Positions 7,833 through 17,827 of a DNA stretch of 64,000 bases are shown piece after piece. The translations under genes and the position numbers were made by a program. Where the stretch lies: assembly GCA_050015675.1 (NCBI GenBank), contig JBEKAY010000010.1:1-64000 (forward strand), in the 5' to 3' direction. The stretch comes from Fen-1298 sp050015675. GTDB lineage: Bacteria; Bacteroidota; Ignavibacteria; UBA10030. Position 1 is the first letter of the stretch; each line of letters opens with the position of its first letter. The notes beneath the pieces were generated by a model. It ran no database searches. It was given only the letters and a program-made list of their open reading frames with translations, and was not told the DNA's origin.

Positions 7833-8891
7833 ATGAATATTTTAATAACAGGGGGGTGTGGATTTATCGGATCCAGCCTTGCCGTTGCATTGAGATCAGA
7901 TGGACATGACATTATTTGTTTCGATAATCTATCGCGTCGCGGTTCTGAAGTTATTTTAAACAGAATTTTGGATCATGGTTGTAAATTTATTCATGGTGAT
8001 ATCAGAAATCGTGAGGATTTTAATAAGATCAAGCAGCAATGTGAAATTATGATTGAATGTAGTGCCGAGCCTTCTGTTTTGGTTGGAAGCCAAGGGGCTG
8101 AAGCAATGTTTATGGTAGAAAACAATTTATATGGAGCTATAAATTGCTTCGAATACAGTAGAATGCATGATATTGGCATAATTTTTGTCTCGACTTCTCG
8201 TGTTTATCCGTACGATGTTTTGAATAGTTTTCGGTACGAGGAAAAAGAAACACGATATGAATACTGTGATCAACAAGTGGGGATCAGTAGAGATGGTATC
8301 AGGGTCGATTTTCCTCTTCAAGGATTTCGCTCACTTTATGGTGCCACTAAGTTATCAGCAGAATACGTGCTTCGAGAATATAGTCTGAATTATAACATCC
8401 CTTGTTTGATTAATAGATGCGGTGTTGTTGCTGGACCATGGCAATTGGGGAAAGCAGATCAAGGTGTTTTTACATACTGGTTGCTGAATTACTATTTCAA
8501 GAAGAATTTGCAGTATATTGGTTTTGGTGGAAAAGGAAAACAAGTGAGAGATCTTCTCCATATTAGTGATCTTTGCCGCCTGATTACATTTCAAATCAAA
8601 GCTATTTCGAAGTATCGTGGGGAGGTCTTTAATGCAGGAGGAGGAAGAAAATCAAATTTATCTTTGAGAGAAACAACAGATCTCTGTGAACAAATCACTG
8701 GAAACAACCTAGAAATTGTACCAATTCTTTCAGATCGTCCTGCAGATGTACTTTGGTATATCACCGACAACTCCAAAACTGTACAAGAATTTAAATGGAC
8801 TATTGATAAAGAACCAACTGCCATCCTCACCGATACTTATGCATGGTTGTTAGAAAATGAGCGTATACTAAAAAATATATTCAAAGGATAA
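7833..8891 (+). CDS. NAD-dependent sugar epimerase/dehydratase, CDP-tyvelose epimerase-like
   Basis: A 352-aa extended short-chain dehydrogenase. The Rossmann glycine motif GGCGFIG (7-13) is followed by an acidic residue at the end of strand 2 (CFDNLSRRG), which indicates NAD(H) use. ECSAEPSVLVG (about 72-82) resembles the cofactor loop of CDP-paratose/tyvelose 2-epimerases. The catalytic Ser/Thr lies in VSTSRVYP and the YxxxK pair is Y169-K173 (SLYGATK). Nucleotide-sugar epimerisation for a deoxyhexose is the likely role. It is adjacent to a paralogue starting 5 bp downstream, so the two probably act in one pathway. Confidence 0.82.
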   Translation: MNILITGGCGFIGSSLAVALRSDGHDIICFDNLSRRGSEVILNRILDHGCKFIHGDIRNREDFNKIKQQCEIMIECSAEPSVLVGSQGAEAMFMVENNLYGAINCFEYSRMHDIGIIFVSTSRVYPYDVLNSFRYEEKETRYEYCDQQVGISRDGIRVDFPLQGFRSLYGATKLSAEYVLREYSLNYNIPCLINRCGVVAGPWQLGKADQGVFTYWLLNYYFKKNLQYIGFGGKGKQVRDLLHISDLCRLITFQIKAISKYRGEVFNAGGGRKSNLSLRETTDLCEQITGNNLEIVPILSDRPADVLWYITDNSKTVQEFKWTIDKEPTAILTDTYAWLLENERILKNIFKG

Positions 8892-8895
8892 CAGA

Positions 8896-9954
8896 ATGAA
8901 AACGATCATTATTACTGGAGCAGCAGGTCTTATAGGTTCAGAATCTGCTAAGTTTTTCTGTCAAAAGGGGTATAACGTCGTCGGAATTGATAATGATATG
9001 AGAAAATATTTTTTCGGTGAGCAAGCATCAACAAAGTGGACTTTAACTGAGTTGGAGAGTTCGTTTACCAATTTCAAAAATGTAAACATAGATATAAGAG
9101 ATCTTGCCGCACTTACTAAGGTTTTTCAACAATACAACAACGATATTGATCTTGTCATTCATGCAGCAGCACAGCCTTCGCATGATTGGGCAGCAAAAGA
9201 ACCACTTACAGATTTTACAATAAACGCAAATGGAACACTTAATATGCTTGAAGTGACACGGTTGAATGCACCGAATGCTGTTTTTGTTTTCACTTCAACA
9301 AACAAAGTCTATGGAGATACACCAAATTATCTACCGATAGTTGAACAGGAAACTCGTTGGGAAATTCAAGAAACTCATCCATATTTTAAGAATGGTATTG
9401 ATGAAAAGATGACCATTGATAATTCAAAACACTCCATTTTCGGTGCTTCGAAGGTTGCGGCTGATGTTATGACACAAGAGTATGGTAAATACTTTGGTAT
9501 GAAAACAGCTATTTTCCGTGGAGGTTGTCTTAGTGGTCCGAATCATTCAGGAGCTGAATTACATGGCTTTCTTGCTTATCTTATGAAGTGTGCAGTTACA
9601 AAAAAGGAATATAAAATATTTGGCTATAAAGGTAAGCAAGTTCGGGATAATATTCATAGTTATGATCTCGTGAATATGATTTGGCATTTCTATGAAAATC
9701 CGCGTTCTGGAGAAGTGTATAACGCAGGCGGGAGCCGCTTCAGCAATTGTTCCATGATCGAAGCAATTAAAATGTGCGAGAACATCACAGGCAATAAAAT
9801 GAACATTACATATAAGGAAGAAAATAGAATCGGCGATCATATATGGTACATCAGCGATGTGCAAAAGTTCAAATCCCATTATCCAACATGGCAATATCGG
9901 TACGGAATTCAAGACATCCTTTTTCAATTATTCAATGCTCTTTCGAAAAGATAA
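8896..9954 (+). CDS. NAD-dependent epimerase, CDP-paratose 2-epimerase-like, Y-to-F in YxxxK
   Basis: A 352-aa extended SDR protein with GAAGLIGSE (glycine motif, about 8-16), GIDNDMRKYFFG (NAD specificity loop) and HAAAQPSHDWA (about 89-99). These last segments are strongly reminiscent of CDP-paratose 2-epimerases. FTSTNKVYG supplies the Ser/Thr site. The usual catalytic tyrosine is phenylalanine: SIFGASK, F182 and K186. Other proteins of this subgroup may share the change (recollection). The reaction may therefore differ from classical C2 epimerisation. It follows its paralogue by 4 nt and is probably co-transcribed with it. Confidence 0.8.
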   Translation: MKTIIITGAAGLIGSESAKFFCQKGYNVVGIDNDMRKYFFGEQASTKWTLTELESSFTNFKNVNIDIRDLAALTKVFQQYNNDIDLVIHAAAQPSHDWAAKEPLTDFTINANGTLNMLEVTRLNAPNAVFVFTSTNKVYGDTPNYLPIVEQETRWEIQETHPYFKNGIDEKMTIDNSKHSIFGASKVAADVMTQEYGKYFGMKTAIFRGGCLSGPNHSGAELHGFLAYLMKCAVTKKEYKIFGYKGKQVRDNIHSYDLVNMIWHFYENPRSGEVYNAGGSRFSNCSMIEAIKMCENITGNKMNITYKEENRIGDHIWYISDVQKFKSHYPTWQYRYGIQDILFQLFNALSKR

Positions 9955-10022
9955 GAAATTCAATCCGTGAAGAGAAATAAACAGGATGAAGTAAATTATT
10001 ACCGCGCAATGCGACATTACCG

Positions 10023-11729
10023 ATGACACGACCCGACAAGAATATAAAACTTCAAGAAAACAAAAGAACAAAACCAATCCTTTACGATCGCCTTCGCCGT
10101 TGGTTTGAGCAGAATACTCGACGGTGGCTATTGATTGTCCTCCTTATCGGATTAATCGCCAGTTTGTTATCGTTCGATGTAAAACCGAGTGTCGATGGCG
10201 ATGACACTTCATACGTACTCTCGGCGATGGATATTGTTCATTCCGGCCAATTACCATTTGGATTTCGAACGCCTGGCTATCCAATCGTACTGGCATTGTT
10301 TGTCTGGATCTTCGGTGTGAATCTCGTGCTGCTAAAAGCCACTTCATTAATCTTTTTTCTTGGAATAATCGTATCCCTCTACATTGTGTTCCGTAATCGC
10401 CTTCAGACAATGGTTATGTACCCATTGCTGCTTCTAGTCGCCATCAATCCGCACATGCTCAAGTATTCACATCAAACTTTTAGCGAGATCCTCTTCACTC
10501 TTCTGCTCATTTGGACCATTCATTTTATGCTTCTCACAAACGAAAAGAACTCTCTTCGTTTTGCTTTCTTTGCTGCTGTTTTTATGATGGCTTCTTTCTA
10601 TATCCGTATTATAGGAATAACACTTGCAGGCGTGGCAGTTATCTTTTTTATATGGCAACATCGTTGGAAACAGTTAGGAATATATTTCCTTACTAGCATA
10701 GCACTATACAGTCCAATAAAGATTCATGAATGGACATCTGGTGTAGCGTCATTCGGACAAACAACCATTCTTATGCTGAAAAATCCATACAACACTACAG
10801 AAGGGATGGAAACAATAAGCGGATATATTGAACGCTTTGTAAATAACATTTTTAATTATTTGAATTACCAATTTCCTTCTGCGCTTGGCATATCGATGCC
10901 GCAAGAGGCATCCTTTGCTGACGGCCGTTTGATTCCCAGCACACCGGCTTTCTTCGGTGTCCTTATTTCAATTATAATTTTGATTGGATGTATAACACCA
11001 ATTTTTTCCAAATCAAAGTCTCCGCTTGTATTCCTTAGCGGTTTTATACTGATATATGTTGTGTTTCTATCGGTTGTTTTGCAAAGTATTTTTACTGGTC
11101 AACGATACTTAGTTCCAATCATCCCGTTTCTATTTATAGGTATGTTAGAGGGATCCCGGTGGATAGGCAACCGATGGAGAAACGTAAAAGACAGAGAGGC
11201 GTTTTCACCACGCGCAAAAACTTTTATGCTTCTTGTCACCTTTGGATTGACGTTTGCAAATACGATTGGAACAAAGCAAGCTATTGAAGAAAATATTCCA
11301 ATTCTTAAAGCGAATCTTAATGGCAATGAATTTGCCGGTTTCACCGAAGATTGGGTAAACTATCTGAAAACATCGCTCTGGATCAAAACGAATTTGCCGA
11401 TACAGACCACAGGTATCATCTGCCGAAAACCTGAATTGTTCCTTCTCTATGCCGGTAATTATCCCGTTTATGGAACTTACAAAATCGATCAGACGAATCC
11501 CGATTCGATTATTGCGAAATGGAAATCAATGAATATGACACATCTCCTGTATGACAATTTTCAATGGTCATCCACGCTGCGGAGATATATACAGCCTGTG
11601 GCAGAGAAATATCCGCAAATCTTTGAATTAGTCCATCAAGAAGGAGGGCAATTCCCAAGTTATATCTTTCATATCAATTACAATGCTATTCACGATTCCT
11701 TAGGGACAAAGAAGGAACACAGCCGATGA
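10023..11729 (+). CDS. integral membrane glycosyltransferase, ArnT/PMT-like (GT-C)
   Basis: A 568-aa protein with a cytoplasmic N-terminus and roughly ten hydrophobic helices in residues 35-380, then a soluble C-terminal domain. The first external loop contains DGDDTSYVLSAMDIVHSG followed by RTPGYPIVLALF. This D-x-x-x-Y...G...R-x-P-G-Y-P pattern is typical of GT-C enzymes that use polyprenyl-phosphate sugars. It would transfer a sugar onto a glycan or lipid at the periplasmic face. The stop overlaps the next glycosyltransferase start (ATGA). Acceptor and sugar are not deducible. Confidence 0.75.
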   Translation: MTRPDKNIKLQENKRTKPILYDRLRRWFEQNTRRWLLIVLLIGLIASLLSFDVKPSVDGDDTSYVLSAMDIVHSGQLPFGFRTPGYPIVLALFVWIFGVNLVLLKATSLIFFLGIIVSLYIVFRNRLQTMVMYPLLLLVAINPHMLKYSHQTFSEILFTLLLIWTIHFMLLTNEKNSLRFAFFAAVFMMASFYIRIIGITLAGVAVIFFIWQHRWKQLGIYFLTSIALYSPIKIHEWTSGVASFGQTTILMLKNPYNTTEGMETISGYIERFVNNIFNYLNYQFPSALGISMPQEASFADGRLIPSTPAFFGVLISIIILIGCITPIFSKSKSPLVFLSGFILIYVVFLSVVLQSIFTGQRYLVPIIPFLFIGMLEGSRWIGNRWRNVKDREAFSPRAKTFMLLVTFGLTFANTIGTKQAIEENIPILKANLNGNEFAGFTEDWVNYLKTSLWIKTNLPIQTTGIICRKPELFLLYAGNYPVYGTYKIDQTNPDSIIAKWKSMNMTHLLYDNFQWSSTLRRYIQPVAEKYPQIFELVHQEGGQFPSYIFHINYNAIHDSLGTKKEHSR

Positions 11730-12886
11730 AAATCGTGCTCATCGGTCCGGCATATCCAATTCGGGGCGGCAATGCGCTTTTCGTTGCATACCTATATGAA
11801 TCATTGGCCGCGACAAACGACGTGCAGGTCATTTCTTATTCCCGCTTATATCCAGGATTTTTATTTCCCGGAGTTCGTCAAACAGACATCAGCGGTGTTG
11901 CTATCAAAAAACATCCTGCCACGCACATTATTGATTGCATAAATCCGTTCACGTGGTGGAAAGCTGCGCATCACGCCGCATCGGCGAATCCCGATATGCT
12001 TGTCTTCACGTGGTGGAATCCATTCTTCGGTTTTATTGTGAGAATAATCGCATCAACATTTAAACGACACACAAAAAAACCGGTTGTTATCATAGCGGAA
12101 AATGTCATATCGCATGAAGGCAGATGGATCGATGTATTCCTTACAAAGATTGCGTTACAAACCGCCGACAGATTTCTTGTTCTGTCAAAAGTTGTTGAGG
12201 AAGGAATTAAGAAATTATATCCACAGATAAAAGTTTTTCGTTCTTCGCTTCCAATTTATGATTGTTATCAAACGCCCGAGCATCTAACACAACAACAAGC
12301 CCAACAACAGCTTGGATTAGAAGGCAAGAATGTGCTTCTATTCTTCGGCTACATTCGGCAATACAAAGGATTGATGAATATTATCGAGGCGCTGCCATTG
12401 ATTCGCAAACAAGTAAGCAACGCGCATCTTCTGGTGGTCGGTGAATTCTACGACAACCTTCAGCCATACTTCGATACAATCAAGCGGCTCGATCTTGGCA
12501 ATGATATCACCATCATCAATGAGTATGTTGCAAATGAAGCTGTGCATCTCTATTTTACAGCGGCGAATCTTGCAGTTCTTCCGTACAACGAAGCGACTCA
12601 AAGCGGTATTCTCAGCATCGCCTACGGCTTCGCGAAGCCTGTCGTAGTAACGGATGTCGGTGGTCTGGCAGAATTGGTAGATGATGATAAAACCGGTTTC
12701 ATTATACCCCCGCATGATAATACAAAACTTGCCGATTCTATCATTCGGTACTTCAAAGAGAATCGCGAACAGGATTTTTCTCGCAACATAGAAGCGAAGC
12801 GGCAAGAAAACAGCTTTAGCAAAATCCGAATTGTATTTGAAGAAATAGAATCCGATCTCAAATCCGAACGAGACACTAAACACTAA
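11726..12886 (+). CDS. family 4 glycosyltransferase
   Basis: A 386-aa GT-B retaining glycosyltransferase. The N-terminal domain begins KIVLIGPAYPIRGGNALF with the glycine-rich acceptor loop. The C-terminal Rossmann domain contains NVLLFFGYIRQYKGL (about 206-220) and LPYNEATQSGILSIAYGFAKP, which carries the family's E-x7-E-like donor-binding region, then VVVTDVGGLAELV. It is cytoplasmic or membrane-peripheral and coupled to the GT-C gene by a 4-bp overlap. It would extend a lipid-linked glycan from a nucleotide sugar. Confidence 0.88.
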   Translation: MKIVLIGPAYPIRGGNALFVAYLYESLAATNDVQVISYSRLYPGFLFPGVRQTDISGVAIKKHPATHIIDCINPFTWWKAAHHAASANPDMLVFTWWNPFFGFIVRIIASTFKRHTKKPVVIIAENVISHEGRWIDVFLTKIALQTADRFLVLSKVVEEGIKKLYPQIKVFRSSLPIYDCYQTPEHLTQQQAQQQLGLEGKNVLLFFGYIRQYKGLMNIIEALPLIRKQVSNAHLLVVGEFYDNLQPYFDTIKRLDLGNDITIINEYVANEAVHLYFTAANLAVLPYNEATQSGILSIAYGFAKPVVVTDVGGLAELVDDDKTGFIIPPHDNTKLADSIIRYFKENREQDFSRNIEAKRQENSFSKIRIVFEEIESDLKSERDTKH

Positions 12887-12891
12887 TTTCT

Positions 12892-14010
12892 ATGATTCTC
12901 AAGAGTGACTGTAAATATTTTCCCGGCGACCGTCCGTGTTCATTCAATAAACGTGAAGGTGTGAAGTGTGATGTTTGTCCTTATTACGAAACCGAACAGG
13001 CGCGTATTCTGATTATCAAATTGGAAGCTGTCGGCGACGTATTGCGGACGACGTGTATTCTCCACGGACTGAAAGATAAATATCCAACGAGCGAGATTAC
13101 ATGGATTACATGCAAAAGTGCAGTGCTTCTTTTCGAAAACAACAAGCTGGTAAATCACGTTTTCGCTTACGAGTCGACTGAGGCAATTCTGCACGTCATG
13201 GTTGAAGAATTTGATGTCGTTATCAATCTTGATTCCGCATCGGATAGCGCGGTGCTGGCAACTGCAGCAAAGGGCAAAGAGAAAATTGGGTACGGATTCG
13301 ATACGCGAGGGAATGTATTTCCTTTTAACACCGAGGCGATTACGTGGTTAGAGATGGGCGCTTTCGATGACCTGAAGAAAAAAAATACACGATCATTCCA
13401 AGATTTGATGCTCGATATTTGTCGTTTGAAAACAACCAAGAAAGACATTATTGTCGAGTTGTCTGAAGAGGAATTGAGATTCGCGCATTCTTTTGCAGAA
13501 CAATTTAGTTTAGATAATAAATTATTGAAGATCGGTATGAACACCGGCGCCAGTGGCAGGTGGCAATTTAAACAATGGACGCTGGAAGGATTCGAGAAAC
13601 TTATCAAACTACTCCTTGAACGAACAAATGCATTGATTCTCCTCTATGGCGGTCCATCGGAAAAAGAACGTAACGAACATCTTTCCAAACTTTATCCAAC
13701 GCGAGTTGTGAATACAGGCGCACACAATTCACTTCGGCAGTTCTTCGCACTCGTGACATTAAGCGACGTGTTTCTTACCTGTGATACACTTGCACTCCAC
13801 GTTGCAACAGCATTAAAGAAAAAAATCATAGCTCTCTTCGGTCCCACATCAGCAGCAGAGATTGATTCATATAACGGACAGATTGTTAAGGTGCAGGCGA
13901 ATTTAGACTGTCTCGTTTGCTATAAACCACGTTGCGATTTCAATCCGAATTGCATGAACTCCATCACACCGGAGCAATTATTATCAATCATTCAAAAACA
14001 TTTGCCATAA
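12892..14010 (+). CDS. family 9 glycosyltransferase (heptosyltransferase-like) with Cys clusters
   Basis: A 372-aa ADP-heptose:LPS heptosyltransferase-type GT-B protein. RILIIKLEAVGDVLRTTC (about 38-55) is the family start and MNTGASGRWQFKQWT (about 215-229) lies at the donor site. LFGPTSAAEIDSY fits the GT9 C-terminal signature. The N-terminal extension carries C7, C16, C26 and C29 and the C-terminus CLVCYKPRCDFNPNC, which may bind a metal together. The ATG lies 5 bp after the preceding gene. A role in core or O-antigen-like glycan synthesis is likely, with the exact sugar unknown. Confidence 0.85.
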   Translation: MILKSDCKYFPGDRPCSFNKREGVKCDVCPYYETEQARILIIKLEAVGDVLRTTCILHGLKDKYPTSEITWITCKSAVLLFENNKLVNHVFAYESTEAILHVMVEEFDVVINLDSASDSAVLATAAKGKEKIGYGFDTRGNVFPFNTEAITWLEMGAFDDLKKKNTRSFQDLMLDICRLKTTKKDIIVELSEEELRFAHSFAEQFSLDNKLLKIGMNTGASGRWQFKQWTLEGFEKLIKLLLERTNALILLYGGPSEKERNEHLSKLYPTRVVNTGAHNSLRQFFALVTLSDVFLTCDTLALHVATALKKKIIALFGPTSAAEIDSYNGQIVKVQANLDCLVCYKPRCDFNPNCMNSITPEQLLSIIQKHLP

Positions 14011-14068
14011 AAAGCCGATATCTATTTCTGCTTTTTCATTTACTTTGCACTTTTTAATTCTGACTTGA

Positions 14069-14878
14069 ATGCACTACGATCCTATTAAAAAAGTCTTTGG
14101 TGACGCCATCCGTAAAAATCCGCGGCTGAGAGTTTTGTTTTACAAGTTGCTCGGGGTCATGTTTCTCCGTGAATGGCACATGAAGCGCGAACTCCTGCGT
14201 CAACTTGGCAGCCGGAACAAACCATTCACCGTTTATGATGCCGGCAGCGGTTTCGGACAATATTCATACTACATCGCTAAACATTTTCCGTTCGCAACAA
14301 TTTTCGGTAGCGACTTAAAGGAAGAACAAGTGAGCGACTGTAATAATTTATTTCACTCTATTGGACTAACCCGATGTTCATTTGCCGTTGAGGATCTGAC
14401 GCAGATTCAGCATTCAGATAAATTCGATTTCATCCTTTCTGTCGATGTCATGGAACACATCTATGATGACATCGGTGTCTTCCACAATTTTTTCCGCGCG
14501 CTAAAATCTGGTGGAACTCTGCTCATCAACACACCATCAAACCTTGGCGGGTCGGATACGCATTCCGACAAAGAAGAAAGTTTCATCGGTGAGCATGCCC
14601 GCAACGGGTATGGTGCAGAGGAAATTCAGAAGAAATTAGAATCGGCGGGATTTAAGGTTGAATTCATTCGCTACACGTATGGCACATGGGGTGATCGATA
14701 TTGGAAACTCGGTATCAAGTATCCGATGCAAATGCTAAATATTTCCAAGATATTTTTTGTCGGGCTACCATTTTACTATATAATCGCTTTGCCACTCATT
14801 CTGCCGATGATGTTGTTGGATTACATTACTGATAACAAAACTGGTACAGGATTAAATGTAGTGGCAAAGAAAGTGTGA
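14069..14878 (+). CDS. class I SAM-dependent methyltransferase with C-terminal hydrophobic helix
   Basis: A 269-aa protein with motif I VYDAGSGFGQYSYYIA (about 53-68), GSDLKEEQV (motif II) and DFILSVDVMEHIYDDIG (motif IV, about 125-141). LKSGGTLLINTPS is the post-IV strand. Residues about 228-250 are very hydrophobic (IFFVGLPFYYIIALPLILP), so it probably sits at the membrane and may act on a lipid-linked or membrane substrate. It follows the GT9 gene after 58 bp. Confidence 0.8.
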   Translation: MHYDPIKKVFGDAIRKNPRLRVLFYKLLGVMFLREWHMKRELLRQLGSRNKPFTVYDAGSGFGQYSYYIAKHFPFATIFGSDLKEEQVSDCNNLFHSIGLTRCSFAVEDLTQIQHSDKFDFILSVDVMEHIYDDIGVFHNFFRALKSGGTLLINTPSNLGGSDTHSDKEESFIGEHARNGYGAEEIQKKLESAGFKVEFIRYTYGTWGDRYWKLGIKYPMQMLNISKIFFVGLPFYYIIALPLILPMMLLDYITDNKTGTGLNVVAKKV

Positions 14879-15005
14879 TGTCGTATAACGCGATGGATTT
14901 ATTGAATGTCATTCCTTTTCTCTTTATTATATCTTCAGAGTGAGCAAAAAAACACTGATTGTCGGATACATTATTCTCAATATTCGTTAGGAATCGAAAA
15001 TATTT

Positions 15006-17537
15006 ATGGCAAAGAATGTAAGAGAACAAGTCCGCGCTTCAAAAGCAGCACGCGTTGAACATGCTATTATCCCGCCAAAGTATCAACATCTTGCAGCAAT
15101 TGTTTTTATCTATGTTTGCTTATTGGTTTTTTTCCATTCGATTGTCTTTGATGGAAAAACATATCAATCTGTAGATTCTATTGCATCGCATAGTTGGGAA
15201 ACTTTGGCAAAAGATGCACAAGCAGAAGGGATTTTTCCACTTTGGAACCCATACATTTTCTGTGGAATGCCCGGATTTGCAAGTCTCACCTTTTCTATTG
15301 CACGACCATATGATTTTACGACATATACATTTGGCATAGCGCGCAATGTGTTTGGCTATTTATTTCTCGATAAAAGCAATGGTGTTTTGCTGCTCTTTTA
15401 CCTCATTTATGGAATTGGCGTCTACCTTTTTGCTTTTATACTATTCAAGAATAAACCTATTGCGCTCTTGGTATCATTAATGGCGACATTTACAACCGAT
15501 GTTGCCCTCTTTATTATGTTAGGACACGTTACAAAAATTGCTGTCCTCGCATGGTTTCCTTATGTATTCTTGTTTGTAGAAAAACTGAGGCAAAAATTTA
15601 ATCTCATCTTTGCGCTCCTCCTTGCAATTGTTGTACGGTTAATGATTGAACCGGGTCATGTGCAATTTATCTACTATATTTATCTTGCATTAGGATTCTA
15701 TTTACTTTTCTTTTTTATCCGTGCTTTGATAAAAAAAGAAGACTGGAAAGGAATCCTTATCAGTGGAGCATCGCTGGTAATTGCAACGGTCTTTGCTTTT
15801 TTAATGGGTGCTGACCAACATCTTTCGACACTTGAATACAATCCTTACTCCATGCGTGGTTCTAATGCTATTACCAACACTTCGTCAACATTACAGACGA
15901 AAACCGTCGAAGGCGGCCTTGATTACGATTATGCAACAAACTGGTCGTTGAGCCCGGGTGAGATGATGACATTTTTCATTCCATCATGGTATGGATTTGG
16001 GTGGCATCCCTACGAAGGGCCTTTAACACAAGATCGGGAAGTACGGTTGAACACATATTGGGGTCCACAGCCCCAGCCTGTTGATAATGCTCATTATATG
16101 GGTGTCATCGTTATCGTGCTTGCAATCATCGGTTTTGTCAAGAATCGAAAGGAACCATTTGTTCAATATATGGGAATTACAATTCTTGTTTCGTTATTCG
16201 TCGCATTTGGAAGGGAATTTTCTTTTATATATGATTTATTGTATCGGTACCTTCCGATGTTCAACAAGTTCAGAATTCCCCTGATGATTCTAATGCTCGT
16301 CCAGTTCCTTACACCATTTCTTGCTGGATATGGAATTGTGTCATTCGTGACGGAATTAAAAAAAATGAGCCCGCCTCAAGAAAAACAATGGAAATATACT
16401 CTTGGATTCCTCACTCTTTGCTTTGTGGCGACAATCATAGGACAGGGTATCTTGAAAGATATATACTCTTCGTTCTTTCCTATTCAAAAAGTCGGGCTAG
16501 TGATGGCGCAGTACTATGGTCAGGATCCAAGAGTTCTTGCGATGTTGTATGATTTTGTTTTTTCTTCTGTCATCACAGACATACTCGTGGGCTGTGTTCT
16601 CCTCATGGTCGTGTTCGGAGCTTTCTATTATTATCAAAAAGGAAAACTGAAATCCGCAACATTATATAGTATTCTCGTTGTTGTTATTCTTTTTGATCTC
16701 TGGCGCGTTGCATGGAAACCTTCAGATCCAAAAGATCGCAAGGAAAGTATACAATCAATAGTGCCGCCGGATTTTGTAAAAGTATTACTGAAAGACACTA
16801 CCCAATTTCGTGTTTTGAAAATAGAAAATGGCCAACCAGTGTATGGTGATAACTCGCTAGCATATTGGAGAATCCAGAACGCCTATGGATACCAAGGTGC
16901 AAAGATGCGGATTTTTCAAGATATGGCTGATGTCGCGGGAATGGGTAATCCGCTCGTGTGGCAGCTTATGAATGTTAAGTATCTTATCAGCAATAGAGAC
17001 GAATCAAATCCTGCATTAATTCAAGTGTACAATAATCTGGAAACAAAGGTTTATGCCATTCGTTCTTGGTTGCCCCGAGTGTTTTTTGTTAATCGGTATG
17101 AAGTCGGTGATGGTCTCAGTACACTCAAAAAAATGGCTGCAATGTCATTTGATACACGTGATATCGCCTATCTTTCAGAAAACATTAAAATGAATATCGA
17201 TGCTCCATTACCGGGAGCGGAAGCAATAGTCGTACATTATGGAATTCAGGATCTTGAAGTACGTGCTACAGCAACGGGTAATAATCTTTTATTCCTCAGT
17301 GAAGCATACTATCCCAAAGGATGGAAAGCTTATATTGATGGAAAGGAAACTGATATTCTCCGGTTAAATTATCTTTTCCGCGGTGTGATTGTACCACAAG
17401 GGAAACATACTATAGAAATGAAATTTGAACCAGCGAGTTTTTCCACCGGTAGACAGATCAGCTTTGCATCAAATATTCTTATTCTGATTGGTATAGCATT
17501 CCAGGGTGTTGTCATGCATAAGAAGAGTAAGAAGTGA
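15006..17537 (+). CDS. YfhO-family membrane protein
   Basis: An 843-aa protein with a short charged N-terminus, about 12-13 hydrophobic helices spread through residues 25-560 and again near 820-838, and a large extracytoplasmic domain (about 570-815) ending in YYPKGWKAYIDGKETDIL. SHSWETLAKDAQAEGIFPLWNP and EPGHVQFIYYIYLALGFYLL are typical of the YfhO/GT-C-like family, which in Gram-positives takes part in glycosylation of cell-wall polymers and lipids. The role here is probably a lipid-linked sugar transfer at the outer face of the membrane. It starts at ATG 15006 after a 127-bp spacer. Confidence 0.82.
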   Translation: MAKNVREQVRASKAARVEHAIIPPKYQHLAAIVFIYVCLLVFFHSIVFDGKTYQSVDSIASHSWETLAKDAQAEGIFPLWNPYIFCGMPGFASLTFSIARPYDFTTYTFGIARNVFGYLFLDKSNGVLLLFYLIYGIGVYLFAFILFKNKPIALLVSLMATFTTDVALFIMLGHVTKIAVLAWFPYVFLFVEKLRQKFNLIFALLLAIVVRLMIEPGHVQFIYYIYLALGFYLLFFFIRALIKKEDWKGILISGASLVIATVFAFLMGADQHLSTLEYNPYSMRGSNAITNTSSTLQTKTVEGGLDYDYATNWSLSPGEMMTFFIPSWYGFGWHPYEGPLTQDREVRLNTYWGPQPQPVDNAHYMGVIVIVLAIIGFVKNRKEPFVQYMGITILVSLFVAFGREFSFIYDLLYRYLPMFNKFRIPLMILMLVQFLTPFLAGYGIVSFVTELKKMSPPQEKQWKYTLGFLTLCFVATIIGQGILKDIYSSFFPIQKVGLVMAQYYGQDPRVLAMLYDFVFSSVITDILVGCVLLMVVFGAFYYYQKGKLKSATLYSILVVVILFDLWRVAWKPSDPKDRKESIQSIVPPDFVKVLLKDTTQFRVLKIENGQPVYGDNSLAYWRIQNAYGYQGAKMRIFQDMADVAGMGNPLVWQLMNVKYLISNRDESNPALIQVYNNLETKVYAIRSWLPRVFFVNRYEVGDGLSTLKKMAAMSFDTRDIAYLSENIKMNIDAPLPGAEAIVVHYGIQDLEVRATATGNNLLFLSEAYYPKGWKAYIDGKETDILRLNYLFRGVIVPQGKHTIEMKFEPASFSTGRQISFASNILILIGIAFQGVVMHKKSKK

Positions 17538-17724
17538 CAACACAGTGATATCACAATAGATCGGTGAGTAAGGCAAGGAAATGAAACCGGGGAAAAATTA
17601 GTGTTTAATAAGGATGGATGAGCCTATTACGAGAAACCTCAGAAGAACTATAAATTCGAAAATGGGATAGTCGAATTATTTCAAACAGTGGAAACACATT
17701 CCAATTTTAATGACACAGGGTAAA

Positions 17725-17749
17725 TTCCCCGCTGCCTTGCGGCGGGGAG
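17725..17749. terminator. G+C-rich hairpin between convergent genes
   Basis: CCCCGCTGC (17727-17735) and GCGGCGGGG (17739-17747) form a 9-bp stem (one G-T pair) with the 3-nt loop CTT, extended by T26-A48. It is by far the most G+C-rich element in a 290-bp spacer between the convergent YfhO-like gene and the 17828-19651 gene. It could end transcription from either side, although there is no clean T tract. It may also be the end of a lost mobile element. Confidence 0.45.
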
Positions 17750-17827
17750 CTTCATTCAATACTCTTACATTGTACGTTCATCATGAATATTCCGGGTTTA
17801 GACAATTGCATAAACATATATACATAT

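Noticed and set aside
7624..7836. 70-codon plus-strand frame as a gene
   Set aside because: No ribosome site, a low-complexity start and overlap with the epimerase gene. Treated as a possible relic.
12338..12883. 181-codon antisense frame opposite the GT4 gene
   Set aside because: It is the shadow of a clearly conserved glycosyltransferase; no independent features.
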